Assembly: GCA_965140735.1 (NCBI GenBank)
Contig: OZ223306.1
Location: 3,286,001-3,350,000 of the forward strand
Source of the DNA: Fusibacter_A sp965140735
Lineage (GTDB): Bacteria > Bacillota > Clostridia > Peptostreptococcales > Acidaminobacteraceae
Direction of reading: 5' to 3'
Length of the DNA: 64,000 nt
Below are positions 52,300-61,947 of this stretch, one piece after another. The notes under the pieces were generated by a model, which searched no databases, had not been told where the DNA came from, and saw nothing but the letters and a program-made list of their open reading frames with translations. The translations under genes were made by a program, and so were the position numbers. Every line of letters starts with the position of its first letter. Within the stretch, counting starts at the first letter, position 1.

Positions 52300-54714
52300 A
52301 TGGCAGATCAATATTTAAGCAAGATATCTGTAAGAGGTCTTGTGGAATTCGTGTACAGAAGTGGTGATTTGGATTTGAGATTTCAAGGCAAGTCAAGAGC
52401 TGCTGAGGGGACACGCATTCATCAGCGTATACAAAATTCTCAAGGTATTGATTACGATAAAGAAGTCTTTTTGCAAAAATCATTTGAATTTGACGATCCC
52501 TATGACCAGATGCCAGTTAAACTTGTGGTTAGCGGTAGAGCTGATGGCATATTGAGAACAGAAGAAGGCTTTACGATTGATGAGATAAAAAGCACGGGTA
52601 CTTTTTTAGAAGATATTGATGAACATACATACCCACTTCATTGGGCACAAGCTAAAATCTATGGTGCGATATTTTGCGAAGAGGAGGGGCTAGATGAAAT
52701 CATCATACAACTCACTTATGCTGAGTTTGAATCTTTAAGTGTTAAGCGTATCAAAGTGCCTTATAAGCGTGATGTATTGATTGCATTTTTAGAGGAAACT
52801 GTGGCACAGTATAAAAAATGGGTGATCTATAGGAAGAACTGGCAAAGAAAGCGTAATGATAGCCTAAACGATTTGACTTTTCCATTTGTAAGCTATCGCA
52901 AGGGACAGAGGGAAATGGCAGTTAGTGTCTACAATGCTTTTAAAAACGGTCAAAATGCTTTTATTGAAGCGCCAACTGGTATCGGAAAGACAATCTCATC
53001 TCTTTTTCCGACGTTGAAGGCGATGAATGAAGGTATGGTAGATAAAATTTTCTACCTCAGTGCCAAAACAATTACAAAGAAAGTCGCTGAAGACACTTTA
53101 AAGGTTCTCCATAACCATAGTGATCATGCACTTAAACTCAAAGCATTGACTTTGACTGCAAAGGATAAGATCTGTTTTTTAGATCAAGCGACTTGTTATC
53201 CTGATAAATGCACCTATGCAAAGGGTCATTTTGATAGGTGCAATGATGCACTTTGGGACTTGCTACACGATGATGTGGTACTCAGTAGAGAGACCGTTGA
53301 ACTCTATGCACAAAAGCATCACATATGCCCGTATGAATTTTCACTAGATGTGGCACTTTTTGCAGATGTGATCATATGTGATTATAATTATGCTTTTGAT
53401 CCCAGAGTCTATCTAAGGCGGTTTTTTGACGCTCCTACGGAAAGTTTTGCGTTCTTGGTAGATGAAGCGCATAATCTTGTAGATCGTGCGAGAACGATGT
53501 ATTCAGCTGAACTTCATAAAGATAAAGTGATGACCATCAAAAACGAGATTAAAGCCTATGACAAATCCCTTATGAAACAAATGGAAGGGATCAATAAGAT
53601 GATACTTGAGATTCGTAAACGCTGCGATGAAGACGGTATCTATGTGGATAAAGAGGAAGTATCTGATATTTATACACAGCTTAAAAGAAGAGCCGCTGTG
53701 ATTGAAAAATGGCTTGTTAAAAGTCAAGGTTCTGAGATTTATGATCTAGTGCTTGATTTTTACTTTGAAATTTTAACCTATTTGAGAATTAGCGAGCTTT
53801 ATGATGAGGGGTTTCTTTTTTACATCACAGAAGGTAACAATTCCAAAACGACATTTAAACTTTTTTGTATTAATCCAGCATCACAATTGATGCGATTTAT
53901 TAATAACAGTAAAGCCACGATCTTTTTTTCTGCCACATTATCACCCCTTGATTATTACCAAAAGATACTTTCAGGAGATGATCATGCTAAAAAGTTAAAA
54001 TTGCCATCACCATTTGATCCCAATAGGAAGTTGGTACTTTTTAGTGAAGATGTTTCAGTGAAATATAAGGATCGAGAAGCGGCACTTTTACCAATCTGTG
54101 ATTACCTTTATAATATGGGGATGAGCAGGGTGGGCAATTATATGGTTTTTTTACCATCGTACACGTATTTAAAACATGTGACAGATTTGTTTTTTACCCA
54201 ATATGGGTCTGAATTTGATATAATTATTCAAGAGCGTGAAATGGATGACCAAGACAAAGAAGCTTTTCTCTATCAATTTGAATACCATCATAACCTCAGA
54301 AATACATATGAGGACATGGCAGAAGTTCATAGAGGAAAATCACTTATTTGTTTTGCGGTCCTTGGGGGTGTTTTTTCAGAGGGTATTGATCTCACTGGGA
54401 ACTTGCTCATAGGCGTTGCGCTCATAGGTGTTGGGCTACCGATGATGAATTTTGAAAACAATTTGATTAAATCTTATTTCGACGATTATAATCAACAAGG
54501 TTTTGAATATGCTTATCAGTATCCTGGCATTAACAAAGTCATGCAAGGGGCTGGCCGGGTCATAAGGAGTGAAACAGATCGTGGCGTGATTGTCCTGCTT
54601 GATAAACGATTATCCAATCGCTACTATAGAAGACTTTTACCAAGAGACTGGGGGCATACCACAGCTCGTAGAGAAACTTCAAAAGAGATCATTCAAAATT
54701 TTTGGAAGGAGTGA
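52300..54714 (+). CDS. RecB-like nuclease fused to XPD/DinG-family Fe-S DNA helicase
   Basis: An 804-residue protein. Residues 1-175 are a RecB/Cas4-type PD-(D/E)xK nuclease: H41, D82 (GRADG), E95-I-K97 and the QxxxY motif Q117..Y121. Residues 195-800 are a superfamily 2 XPD-like helicase: Q-motif YRKGQRE, Walker A APTGIGKT (224-231), four Fe-S cysteines C292, C299, C304 and C314, DEAH at 388-391, and late motifs FFSATLSPL and QGAGRVIRSE. It should unwind 5'-3' and cleave DNA. The SOS box at its promoter fits a DNA-repair role. It ends 8 bases before galU. Confidence 0.93.
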   Translation: MADQYLSKISVRGLVEFVYRSGDLDLRFQGKSRAAEGTRIHQRIQNSQGIDYDKEVFLQKSFEFDDPYDQMPVKLVVSGRADGILRTEEGFTIDEIKSTGTFLEDIDEHTYPLHWAQAKIYGAIFCEEEGLDEIIIQLTYAEFESLSVKRIKVPYKRDVLIAFLEETVAQYKKWVIYRKNWQRKRNDSLNDLTFPFVSYRKGQREMAVSVYNAFKNGQNAFIEAPTGIGKTISSLFPTLKAMNEGMVDKIFYLSAKTITKKVAEDTLKVLHNHSDHALKLKALTLTAKDKICFLDQATCYPDKCTYAKGHFDRCNDALWDLLHDDVVLSRETVELYAQKHHICPYEFSLDVALFADVIICDYNYAFDPRVYLRRFFDAPTESFAFLVDEAHNLVDRARTMYSAELHKDKVMTIKNEIKAYDKSLMKQMEGINKMILEIRKRCDEDGIYVDKEEVSDIYTQLKRRAAVIEKWLVKSQGSEIYDLVLDFYFEILTYLRISELYDEGFLFYITEGNNSKTTFKLFCINPASQLMRFINNSKATIFFSATLSPLDYYQKILSGDDHAKKLKLPSPFDPNRKLVLFSEDVSVKYKDREAALLPICDYLYNMGMSRVGNYMVFLPSYTYLKHVTDLFFTQYGSEFDIIIQEREMDDQDKEAFLYQFEYHHNLRNTYEDMAEVHRGKSLICFAVLGGVFSEGIDLTGNLLIGVALIGVGLPMMNFENNLIKSYFDDYNQQGFEYAYQYPGINKVMQGAGRVIRSETDRGVIVLLDKRLSNRYYRRLLPRDWGHTTARRETSKEIIQNFWKE

Positions 54715-54721
54715 CCAAACG

Positions 54722-55582
54722 ATGAAAGTTAAAAAAGCCGTTATACCTGCAGCAGGATTTGGAACCCGATTTTTACCAGCGACAAAGTCAATGCCTAAAG
54801 AAATGTTGACCATCGTAGATCGCCCAGCGATTCATTACAATGTTGAGGAATTAATTGATGCTGGTATCGAAGATATACTCATTATTATTGGCAGAAATAA
54901 AGAAGAGATTCCAAACTACTTTGATCGCTCACCTGAGCTTGAATTGCTTTTAAAAGATAAGCACAAAGAAGAATTGTTTGATTTAACAGAGCGTGTTTCC
55001 AATATGGCCAACATACATTATGTACGCCAAAGAGATGCAAAGGGGCTTGGTCATGCAGTGTACTGCGCAAAGACCTTTGTAGGGGATGAACCTTTTGCAC
55101 TTTTATTGGGAGATGACCTTGTCTACTCTAAGACGCCGTGTATCAAACAGCTTACTGATATGTATGAAAAGTATGAAAGTACGATTATTGGTGTACAATC
55201 TGTACCTGAGGATCAAGTTAATAAATACGGTATTGTAGATGGTCTTAAAGTAGATGATGACTTATATGAAGTTAAAAACTTAGTTGAGAAACCTGCTGTT
55301 GATGAAGCGCCTTCAAATATCGCAATCATGGGCCGTTATATCTTAACAGCCGATATATTTGATATGATCGAAAAAACACCTCTTGGTAAAGGGGATGAAA
55401 TTCAGTTAACGGATTCACTCAGATTGCTTTTAGAGCACAAAGAAATTTATGCTTATGAATTCGATGGCAAGCGATATGATACAGGTGATAAATTAGGCTA
55501 CTTAAAGGCAACTGTTGAATATGCTTTAAGAAATGAAGAACTTTCTGAGGAGTTTAGAACGTATTTAAGAACAATCGTATAA
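54722..55582 (+). CDS. galU: UTP-glucose-1-phosphate uridylyltransferase
   Basis: A 286-residue enzyme making UDP-glucose from UTP and glucose-1-phosphate, for cell-wall and glycolipid precursors. The nucleotide motif AAGFGTRFLPATKSMPKEM is at the N-terminus, and LLGDDLVY, NLVEKP and DTGDKLGYLKA are conserved. AAGGAG lies just before 54722; an in-frame ATG at 54590 is inside the helicase gene. It may share the SOS-controlled transcript. Confidence 0.96.
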   Translation: MKVKKAVIPAAGFGTRFLPATKSMPKEMLTIVDRPAIHYNVEELIDAGIEDILIIIGRNKEEIPNYFDRSPELELLLKDKHKEELFDLTERVSNMANIHYVRQRDAKGLGHAVYCAKTFVGDEPFALLLGDDLVYSKTPCIKQLTDMYEKYESTIIGVQSVPEDQVNKYGIVDGLKVDDDLYEVKNLVEKPAVDEAPSNIAIMGRYILTADIFDMIEKTPLGKGDEIQLTDSLRLLLEHKEIYAYEFDGKRYDTGDKLGYLKATVEYALRNEELSEEFRTYLRTIV

Positions 55583-55688
55583 ACAACAAGATCTGAGCCA
55601 TCTCTCGATGTCTCAAATTGATTTTCGTTAACGCTGTTTGAGGTTGAATACCCTTTATCACAGCTTTCGGCTCAAATCTTGTTGTTTT
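55582..55688 (+). ncRNA. Structured element downstream of galU
   Basis: An 18-base arm (AACAACAAGATCTGAGCC, 55582-55599) pairs with 55669-55686 (one mismatch). Inside it, CTCAAA (55612) can pair with TTTGAG. The 107-base element ends in TTTT. It is larger than a plain terminator and is followed at once by a second hairpin. Confidence 0.45.
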
Positions 55689-55733
55689 AAAAAAGGCGTT
55701 GCACACATAACTGTGTTGGCAACGCCTTTTTAA
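55689..55733. terminator. Bidirectional terminator between galU and pepV
   Basis: AAAAAGGCGTTGC pairs with GCAACGCCTTTTT, with inner ACACA/TGTGT pairing and A/T runs on both sides. It serves galU and the converging pepV gene. Confidence 0.85.
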
Positions 55734-55755
55734 TGTTTTTTTATTGTGCCGTGTT

Positions 55756-57147
55756 TTACAGCATCAAGAGTTCATAAATAGCAGAGGCAAATATTTCAGT
55801 GATCTTTAAAAGATCTTTAATTTCAATATATTCGTCTCTTTGGTGCATCGTATCTTCTTTGCCTGGGAATAAAGCACCAAACGCCACTGAATTAGGCATG
55901 CTTCTAGCATATGTGCCACCGCCTATGGTTATAGGCTTAGAGTCTAAATCACCTGTATGGTCACGATAAACCTTCATCAGTGTTTTAACAAGAGGATGGT
56001 TTGGTTTGAAGAATAAAGGTTCAACGCCACCCCATTTTGTTATTTGGATGCCTGTATCCTGAAGGGTGCCTTCTACGCCTGCTTTTACGAGTTTTTCTTT
56101 AACTGTAATAGGGTATCTCACGTTCACCACGATTGAGCCTTGATCTTCGTTGATATCAATAAGACCGAGATTGAAAACGAGTTCATTGTATTCATCTTTC
56201 AATCCGATGCCGAAACTTTCACCGTTGGTTTCCATACCGATGGTTCTGTTTAGAAAACGAATAAAGTTGGACTGATCTCCAATCTCTAAATCGACTAAAT
56301 CTAAAAATTGAATCAGTGCGGAGATTGCATTTTTACCCTTCTCAGGTGTGCTCCCATGAGCAGAAACGCCGAAGGATTTTAAAATTGTAATATTATCTTC
56401 TTTTATATACTCAATTTTGGTACCTTTTGTGAGGTTAAAAGCAGTTAAGATTTCTTCGATAGGATGGTTTTCAATAAGGCGAACTTCTGCATAATCAGGC
56501 ACCATATTAGGGGCATTTCCCCCTTTAAAACTTAGAATCTTAATGCCGCCATCTGCACATTTATCAGTGAAGGTTTTTTCTAACTTGAAAAGGACAATAC
56601 CCATTTCACCATGAATCACTGGAAAATCAGCATCTGGGCTAAAAGAGACTGTTGGTACTTCCTCATGTTTTAAGTAATAATCCATACATTTGCTACCACT
56701 CTCTTCATCTGTACCTAGAATGAGGCGCACTCTTTTTTTTGGCTCAATACCAATATCTTTAAGGGATTTCATGGCATATAAGCTGGCTATGGCAGGTCCT
56801 TTGTCGTCGAGAGCACCACGACCATAGATTTTATCATCAGCAATTGTACCGCTGAAAGGGGGATGTGTCCATTGATCGCCTTCGGGTACAACATCAAGGT
56901 GACACAAGATGCCAACCATTTCCTTGCCTTCTCCAAATTCAATATAGCCAGCGTGATTACCGATATTTTTAGTCTTAAATCCTAAAGCGTCACCAAGAGA
57001 TAAGGTGTATTCAAGGGCATCTTGGATGCCTTTTCCAAATGGCATATCGCCTTCAGCTGGGGCTTTGACACTTTTAATTTGGATGAGTTCCTGTGTGGAT
57101 TTGATAATTTCATCCTTAAAGAGTTGAATTGATTTTTCAAAAGTCAT
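55756..57147 (-). CDS. pepV: Dipeptidase PepV, M20 family
   Basis: A 463-residue zinc dipeptidase. CHLDVVPEGDQW holds the first metal ligand, GRGALDDKGP the bridging aspartate, and DEESGSKCMDYY the catalytic Glu region. The lid domain (about 180-380) is intact. It hydrolyses dipeptides after uptake. The start at 57147 has GGAGG 8 bases upstream; an ATG at 57162 overlaps that site. Confidence 0.94.
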   Translation of the reverse strand: MTFEKSIQLFKDEIIKSTQELIQIKSVKAPAEGDMPFGKGIQDALEYTLSLGDALGFKTKNIGNHAGYIEFGEGKEMVGILCHLDVVPEGDQWTHPPFSGTIADDKIYGRGALDDKGPAIASLYAMKSLKDIGIEPKKRVRLILGTDEESGSKCMDYYLKHEEVPTVSFSPDADFPVIHGEMGIVLFKLEKTFTDKCADGGIKILSFKGGNAPNMVPDYAEVRLIENHPIEEILTAFNLTKGTKIEYIKEDNITILKSFGVSAHGSTPEKGKNAISALIQFLDLVDLEIGDQSNFIRFLNRTIGMETNGESFGIGLKDEYNELVFNLGLIDINEDQGSIVVNVRYPITVKEKLVKAGVEGTLQDTGIQITKWGGVEPLFFKPNHPLVKTLMKVYRDHTGDLDSKPITIGGGTYARSMPNSVAFGALFPGKEDTMHQRDEYIEIKDLLKITEIFASAIYELLML

Positions 57148-57294
57148 GATGATTACCTCCATTGGATAAAGTGAGTATTAAAAATAGATTTAGTTCACAT
57201 CTTTTATTATACACTAAATCATAAAACTTGTGTTTCCAAAAGAATCGCTGTAAAATGGTAACGGCTGAAAAAAAAATAAGAAAAGAGGATGATG

Positions 57295-58485
57295 ATGGAT
57301 ACAGTAATGGCACTTTGTAAAACCCTTATTGATGAAGAAAAAATAATACAGATGATATTGAGTAATGTTAAAAAAGGTGTCCAAAAGACTTATCAAAAAG
57401 TGGAGATCAAACCTGTGATCATTAAAGAAAAGTATCTCTACCATATTTCTTATTTTTATGAGCAGAAAGTAAAACATGAAAATGTAGAGGGTAATGTCTT
57501 GATGGATATACTCAGTGAAATTTTGGGTGCGTATTTCAAACAAGGGATTATTTTCACTGCTGAACATGATTATCAAATGCTCTTTAGTAAAAAAGGGAAA
57601 AGCACCATACTTAAAAAGGCACCGACGAAATTTAAGATGACTTTATCTCATAATAGAGCCAAAAATTATATTCTTAAAGAAGGCGTTCCTTGTGATTTTT
57701 TAGAGGCACTTGGGGTGATGGATGCGTCTGGAAAAGTATATAAGAAAAAATATGATAAATTTAAGCAACTTAATAAGTATTTAGAATTTGTAGAGGATAC
57801 ACTTGAGGTGCTTAAGCGCAAAAATGGCCCTATCAAGATTATTGATTTTGGATGTGGAAAAGCTTATTTAACCTTTGCACTTTATTACTACTTAGTGACT
57901 CAAAAAGGATTTGAGGTTGAGGTCATCGGTCTTGATTTAAAAGCAGATGTGATTGATTACTGTAATCAAGTGGCTCAGAATTTAAACTATACAGGACTCA
58001 GGTTTGAATTAGGCGATATTAAAGATTATCAATATGAAGGTAATGTCGATATGGTGGTTTCACTCCACGCATGTGATACAGCTACGGATGAAGCACTTGG
58101 AAAAGCATGTGCTTGGCATGCTAAGGTGATCTTTGCAGTCCCTTGCTGTCAGCATGAACTCTTTAATCAGATTAAGCAACCCAATTTGGAACCGCTTTTA
58201 AGGCACGGTGTTATTAGAGATAAATTTGCGACTTTAGTGACCGATACGCTAAGGATGACCGCACTCGAAGTGATGTCATATGAAACGCAGATGCTTGAGT
58301 TTATCGATCTAGAACATACACCGAAAAATATCCTCATTAGAGCTTATTTAAAACCTAAAAATGAAGCGGACGAAAAAACAGCTGTAAAAACATATGTGGA
58401 CTATCGAAATTACTTCTCTGTTACGCCTCATATCGAAAAGGCACTCGGACCAGTCTTTAGAGATAAAGTTCATTCGCTGTTATAA
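57295..58485 (+). CDS. Class I SAM-dependent methyltransferase (PF13679-like)
   Basis: A 396-residue methyltransferase. The N-terminal 170 residues form a helix-rich region. The SAM motif is IIDFGCGKAYLTFALYYY near 180, followed by IGLDLKADVID and VSLHACDTATD. The downstream PCCQHE motif is typical of the methyltransfer_32 group, which includes tRNA-modifying candidates. The substrate is not known. ATG 57295 was preferred over the two just before it because AGAGG touches the first. Confidence 0.75.
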   Translation: MDTVMALCKTLIDEEKIIQMILSNVKKGVQKTYQKVEIKPVIIKEKYLYHISYFYEQKVKHENVEGNVLMDILSEILGAYFKQGIIFTAEHDYQMLFSKKGKSTILKKAPTKFKMTLSHNRAKNYILKEGVPCDFLEALGVMDASGKVYKKKYDKFKQLNKYLEFVEDTLEVLKRKNGPIKIIDFGCGKAYLTFALYYYLVTQKGFEVEVIGLDLKADVIDYCNQVAQNLNYTGLRFELGDIKDYQYEGNVDMVVSLHACDTATDEALGKACAWHAKVIFAVPCCQHELFNQIKQPNLEPLLRHGVIRDKFATLVTDTLRMTALEVMSYETQMLEFIDLEHTPKNILIRAYLKPKNEADEKTAVKTYVDYRNYFSVTPHIEKALGPVFRDKVHSLL

Positions 58486-58527
58486 CGAATTATAAATTTT
58501 TAAGTTGTGAAATCATTCGGAATTCAA

Positions 58528-58556
58528 TTGACTTTGTGGGACCATTCTGTTAATAT
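58528..58556 (+). promoter_or_regulatory. Sigma-70-type promoter of purA
   Basis: TTGACT, 17 bases, TAATAT. The leader to purA is about 85 bases with no purine riboswitch signature seen. Confidence 0.65.
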
Positions 58557-58648
58557 GACTATGGAATAATTTGATGATGCTATTAAAGTCACACTTTTGA
58601 AGCGATTATGCTTTGAAAATGACTGATTATATAAAGTGAGGTGTTTTT

Positions 58649-59932
58649 ATGTCAACTGTTGTTATTGTAGGCGCACAATGGGGCGACGAAGGAAAAGGAA
58701 AAGTCATTGACTATCTTTCAAAACAGGCTGATGTTGTTGTACGTGGTCAAGGTGGAAACAATGCAGGACATACTGTAGTTGTTGGAGACCAAAAGTACGC
58801 ATTACGATTAATTCCGTCAGGTATTTTGAACAAAGATACAATTAATGTTATTGGTAATGGCGTTGTATTTGATCCAGAGGGCTTTTTAAAAGAAATCGAA
58901 GGCCTAAAAGAAAAGGGCATTGATGTTTCATCGATAAGAATCTCAGATAGGGCACACGTTGTATTTCCTTACCATAGAGAAATAGATAGACTTGCTGAAG
59001 AGGCAAGAGGTGCTGACATGATCGGGACGACTAAAAATGGGATCGGTCCTTGTTATATGGATAAAGTTGAAAGAAGTGGCATTAGAATCTGTGATTTTAT
59101 AGATGCACCTTTCTTTGAAAAAATATTTAGAAAGCAAATGGCAGCAAAAAATGAGATCATCACTAAAATTTATGGTGGTGAAGCACTTGATATAGATGCA
59201 ACAATTAAACAATACAATGCTTATGCAGAAGCAATTAAACCTTTTGTTAAAGACACATCTGTAATCGTTTATGATGCGCTTAGAGCAGGTAAAAAAGTTT
59301 TACTTGAAGGTGCTCAAGGGACTTTACTTGATCTAGACTATGGCACTTACCCGTATGTAACGAGTTCGCATCCAACATCAGGTGGGTTTACAATCGGTTC
59401 AGGAATTGGTCCAAATGAGATTAACGAAGTGGTTGGCATCACTAAAGCTTATACAACAAGAGTTGGTAAAGGGCCATTCGTTACAGAACTTGACAGTGAA
59501 GTAGGCGATTTAATTCGTGAAAGAGGTAGAGAATTCGGAACAGTAACAGGTAGACCGAGAAGATGTGGATGGCTTGATACGGTTATGGTGAAATACTCTC
59601 AAAGAGTAAATGGTATGACTTGCATCGCTTTAATGTTGCTTGATGTCCTTTCGGGATTTGAAGAGCTTAAGATCTGTACGGGTTATGACTACAATGGTGA
59701 AGTTATAAACCATTTCCCTTCTAGTTTGAATGTTTTGGGTCAATGTAAACCAATCTACGAAACACTTCCAGGCTGGCAAGAGGATATTTCTGAATGTGAT
59801 ACTTTTGAGAAATTACCTGTAAATGCTCAAAACTACATTAAACGTATCGAAGAACTCGTCGGTATTCCAGCAAAAATTATTTCTGTTGGTCCAAAGAGAA
59901 GTCAAACGATTATCAGAGGCGAAATTTATTAA
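58649..59932 (+). CDS. purA: Adenylosuccinate synthetase
   Basis: A 427-residue enzyme that joins IMP and aspartate with GTP hydrolysis in AMP synthesis. GAQWGDEGKGK is the N-terminal GTP/IMP loop, followed by GGNNAGHTV, TKNGIGPCY and the GRPRRCGWLD segment. Complete. It has its own promoter. Confidence 0.97.
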   Translation: MSTVVIVGAQWGDEGKGKVIDYLSKQADVVVRGQGGNNAGHTVVVGDQKYALRLIPSGILNKDTINVIGNGVVFDPEGFLKEIEGLKEKGIDVSSIRISDRAHVVFPYHREIDRLAEEARGADMIGTTKNGIGPCYMDKVERSGIRICDFIDAPFFEKIFRKQMAAKNEIITKIYGGEALDIDATIKQYNAYAEAIKPFVKDTSVIVYDALRAGKKVLLEGAQGTLLDLDYGTYPYVTSSHPTSGGFTIGSGIGPNEINEVVGITKAYTTRVGKGPFVTELDSEVGDLIRERGREFGTVTGRPRRCGWLDTVMVKYSQRVNGMTCIALMLLDVLSGFEELKICTGYDYNGEVINHFPSSLNVLGQCKPIYETLPGWQEDISECDTFEKLPVNAQNYIKRIEELVGIPAKIISVGPKRSQTIIRGEIY

Positions 59933-59994
59933 ATAGAAAATAGTGCTTGAGTAAAACGTATTAAGACATTATTATATAAAAATAGAACGTGTGA

Positions 59995-60066
59995 TATAAT
60001 TAAATACAAATATTAAGTATTTGCTTCCTCTATGATTACATACTGTGATATTGAGGAAGCATTTTT
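59995..60066 (+). ncRNA. TATAAT plus immediate terminator hairpin before the DegS-like gene
   Basis: A TATAAT at 59995-60000 is followed 23 bases on by GCTTCCTC (60023), which pairs with GAGGAAGC (60053-60060), then ATTTTT. If the -10 is used, the product would be a transcript of about 60 bases ending before the kinase gene. It could instead be the terminator of purA; no convincing -35 is present. Confidence 0.4.
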
Positions 60067-60112
60067 CGGTTGTAATAGAGCTGTAAGGCTTGATTTTAAA
60101 GAGGTGAGAGGC

Positions 60113-61285
60113 ATGGAAAACAAGGCGATTAATATGGGTGATGTGCAGATCATCATGGATAAGACCATACGGGCTATAGATGATAGTAGGGATCAACTGC
60201 TTGACATTGTTGACACTGCCAGAGAAGAATACGATCTTCTCAAAGTAGAACTTGTAAAACTTAAAAGAGACATGGATCGTGTAATCAGCGAAGTAGATCG
60301 GTTATCTGTCAAGGATAAAATGGTAAGAAATAACTTGGCCAATGTTTCAAAGGCTTTTAATACACACACTGAAGAAGATATTAAACAGGCTTATGAGAAG
60401 GCATCCGATGTAAGAATTGAATTGACTTCTATAAAAAAAGAAGAAGAACTCCTCAATACAAGGCGTTCTATGTTAGAGATATCCATGAAGCGCTCTATGA
60501 AAAATATTGAAAACGCAGAGCACGTCGTTCATCAAGTGACCATAGCGGTAACTTATTTAAAAGGTGAAATATTCTCAGCAATTGAGGACATGGGTGCAGA
60601 AGGCATGATTCTTGGTGTAAAAATTTTGGAGGCTCAAGAGAACGAGCGCAGGCGAATTTCACGAGATATTCATGATGGTCCTGCTCAACAGATTGCTTCA
60701 ATCGTTATGCAAGCAGATTTCTGTGAACGCATCATAAGAAGTGATTTTGAAAAGGGCATGCGAGAGCTTAGTGAAATGAAAGAAGCGACGAAGAATGCTT
60801 TAAAAGAAGTAAGGGATATCATTCAGGATTTGAGACCAATGTCCCTAGAGGATAATGGTCTGAATGAAACCATTGAGACTTATGCCATGAACTACGGGAA
60901 AGAAAATCAGATTGCAGTGAAGACACGGATTAAAAAAATGACTTTGCCTGTGGAGAGCATTATACAAGTAGCTGTTTTTAGATTGGTACAGGAAATTCTC
61001 AATAATGTGAAAAAACATGCTAAAGCGAAACAAGTTAACATTGAACTTGAGTATAGCGCCGTATATCTTAGATTGATGATTGTGGACAATGGTGTGGGAT
61101 TTAATTTAGAGGATACGCTTAAAAAAATAAAGATGAGACATACTTCTTTTGGACTTGTAGGACTCTATGAACGTGTGAGCCAACTTAGGGGGGAACTTGA
61201 AATTAAATCCGAAATTGGAGAAGGCACGACTATTAACATTAAATTGCCGATAAATCGAGAAGTGATCATCAATGAACGGAGATAG
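60113..61285 (+). CDS. DegS-like cytoplasmic sensor histidine kinase
   Basis: A 390-residue kinase without membrane helices. Residues 10-150 are a coiled-coil sensory region like DegS. The HisKA_3 dimerisation domain carries the phosphorylated H187 (ERRRISRDIHDGPAQ), and a HATPase domain follows (VRLVQEILNNVKKHA, DNGVGFN, GLVGLYERV). The start at 60113 has a GAGAGG site; the frame is open further upstream to 60032, but that part overlaps the hairpin. No DegU-type regulator follows in the window. Confidence 0.88.
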   Translation: MENKAINMGDVQIIMDKTIRAIDDSRDQLLDIVDTAREEYDLLKVELVKLKRDMDRVISEVDRLSVKDKMVRNNLANVSKAFNTHTEEDIKQAYEKASDVRIELTSIKKEEELLNTRRSMLEISMKRSMKNIENAEHVVHQVTIAVTYLKGEIFSAIEDMGAEGMILGVKILEAQENERRRISRDIHDGPAQQIASIVMQADFCERIIRSDFEKGMRELSEMKEATKNALKEVRDIIQDLRPMSLEDNGLNETIETYAMNYGKENQIAVKTRIKKMTLPVESIIQVAVFRLVQEILNNVKKHAKAKQVNIELEYSAVYLRLMIVDNGVGFNLEDTLKKIKMRHTSFGLVGLYERVSQLRGELEIKSEIGEGTTINIKLPINREVIINERR

Positions 61286-61344
61286 AAGAAAAGGTGTTGT
61301 CAGGAGATAAGATAATTTAAACAAAGCTCAAATCAAAAGCAAAG

Positions 61345-61395
61345 ATTCCTCAATAAAAGTCGTTTCAACAAACGAAATTATTTGAGGAATTTTTT
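61345..61395 (+). terminator. Terminator after the DegS-like gene
   Basis: ATTCCTCAA pairs with TTGAGGAAT, with inner TCGTTT/AAACGA pairing, then T6. Confidence 0.8.
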
Positions 61396-61647
61396 CTGCA
61401 CTCGAACTAATATACTGATATTTAGAGAATTTTTTCTAATATTATTGAACTTCATGCTTGTTGTGACCTGAAATCACCTTATGATTTCGAACTGGTTTCT
61501 GCATCATAATTTTATATTTCTAAATAGAGAAAATTCCTCTGTTTAAGTTTTCCTTTTTCTTGACAAAAGACTAGAGCAACATAATATGATATTCAAGACA
61601 AAATTAGATAAGTCAATTTTAATTAAGAACTTTACTATAGATTGAAC

Positions 61648-61947
61648 ATGAATCACATATATTTAGCCTATTAAGGGAAAGCTATTGTAAATGATTTTGA
61701 AGCTTTTATCTTCAAGTATTTCGGCCAAAAATATGGCAAGAGAACATAACTGAACTGGATAGAATCCGCGAGGTGAATCAATCAAAAATCGTATCTTAAC
61801 ATTGATGTATATGAAAAGGACTTTATTGAAAATGTGCTTTATCAATATAGAGGCATTAATAATCAGATTGATAGTGTGGCGGGTAAGTTTGGCATAGGTA
61901 GGGTGAGGCCCTATCAAAAAATCAACAAGTATAATGTTATGCAATAA
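61648..61947 (+). pseudogene. Decayed gene with three in-frame stops
   Basis: One frame runs 100 codons from the ATG at 61648 to the TAA at 61945, interrupted by TAA at 61672, TAA at 61747 and TGA at 61774. The pieces have protein-like composition (for example GKAIVNDFEAFIFKYFG, then DVYEKDFIENVLYQYRG and SVAGKFGIGRVRPYQ). No family was recognised. There is no ribosome site. The rest of 61396-62049 holds nothing else. Confidence 0.35.

Noticed and set aside
54590..54721. A longer galU with an N-terminal extension from 54590
   Set aside because: The extension lies inside the helicase gene, lacks a ribosome site, and GalU proteins begin at the MKVKKAVIPAAG-type segment.
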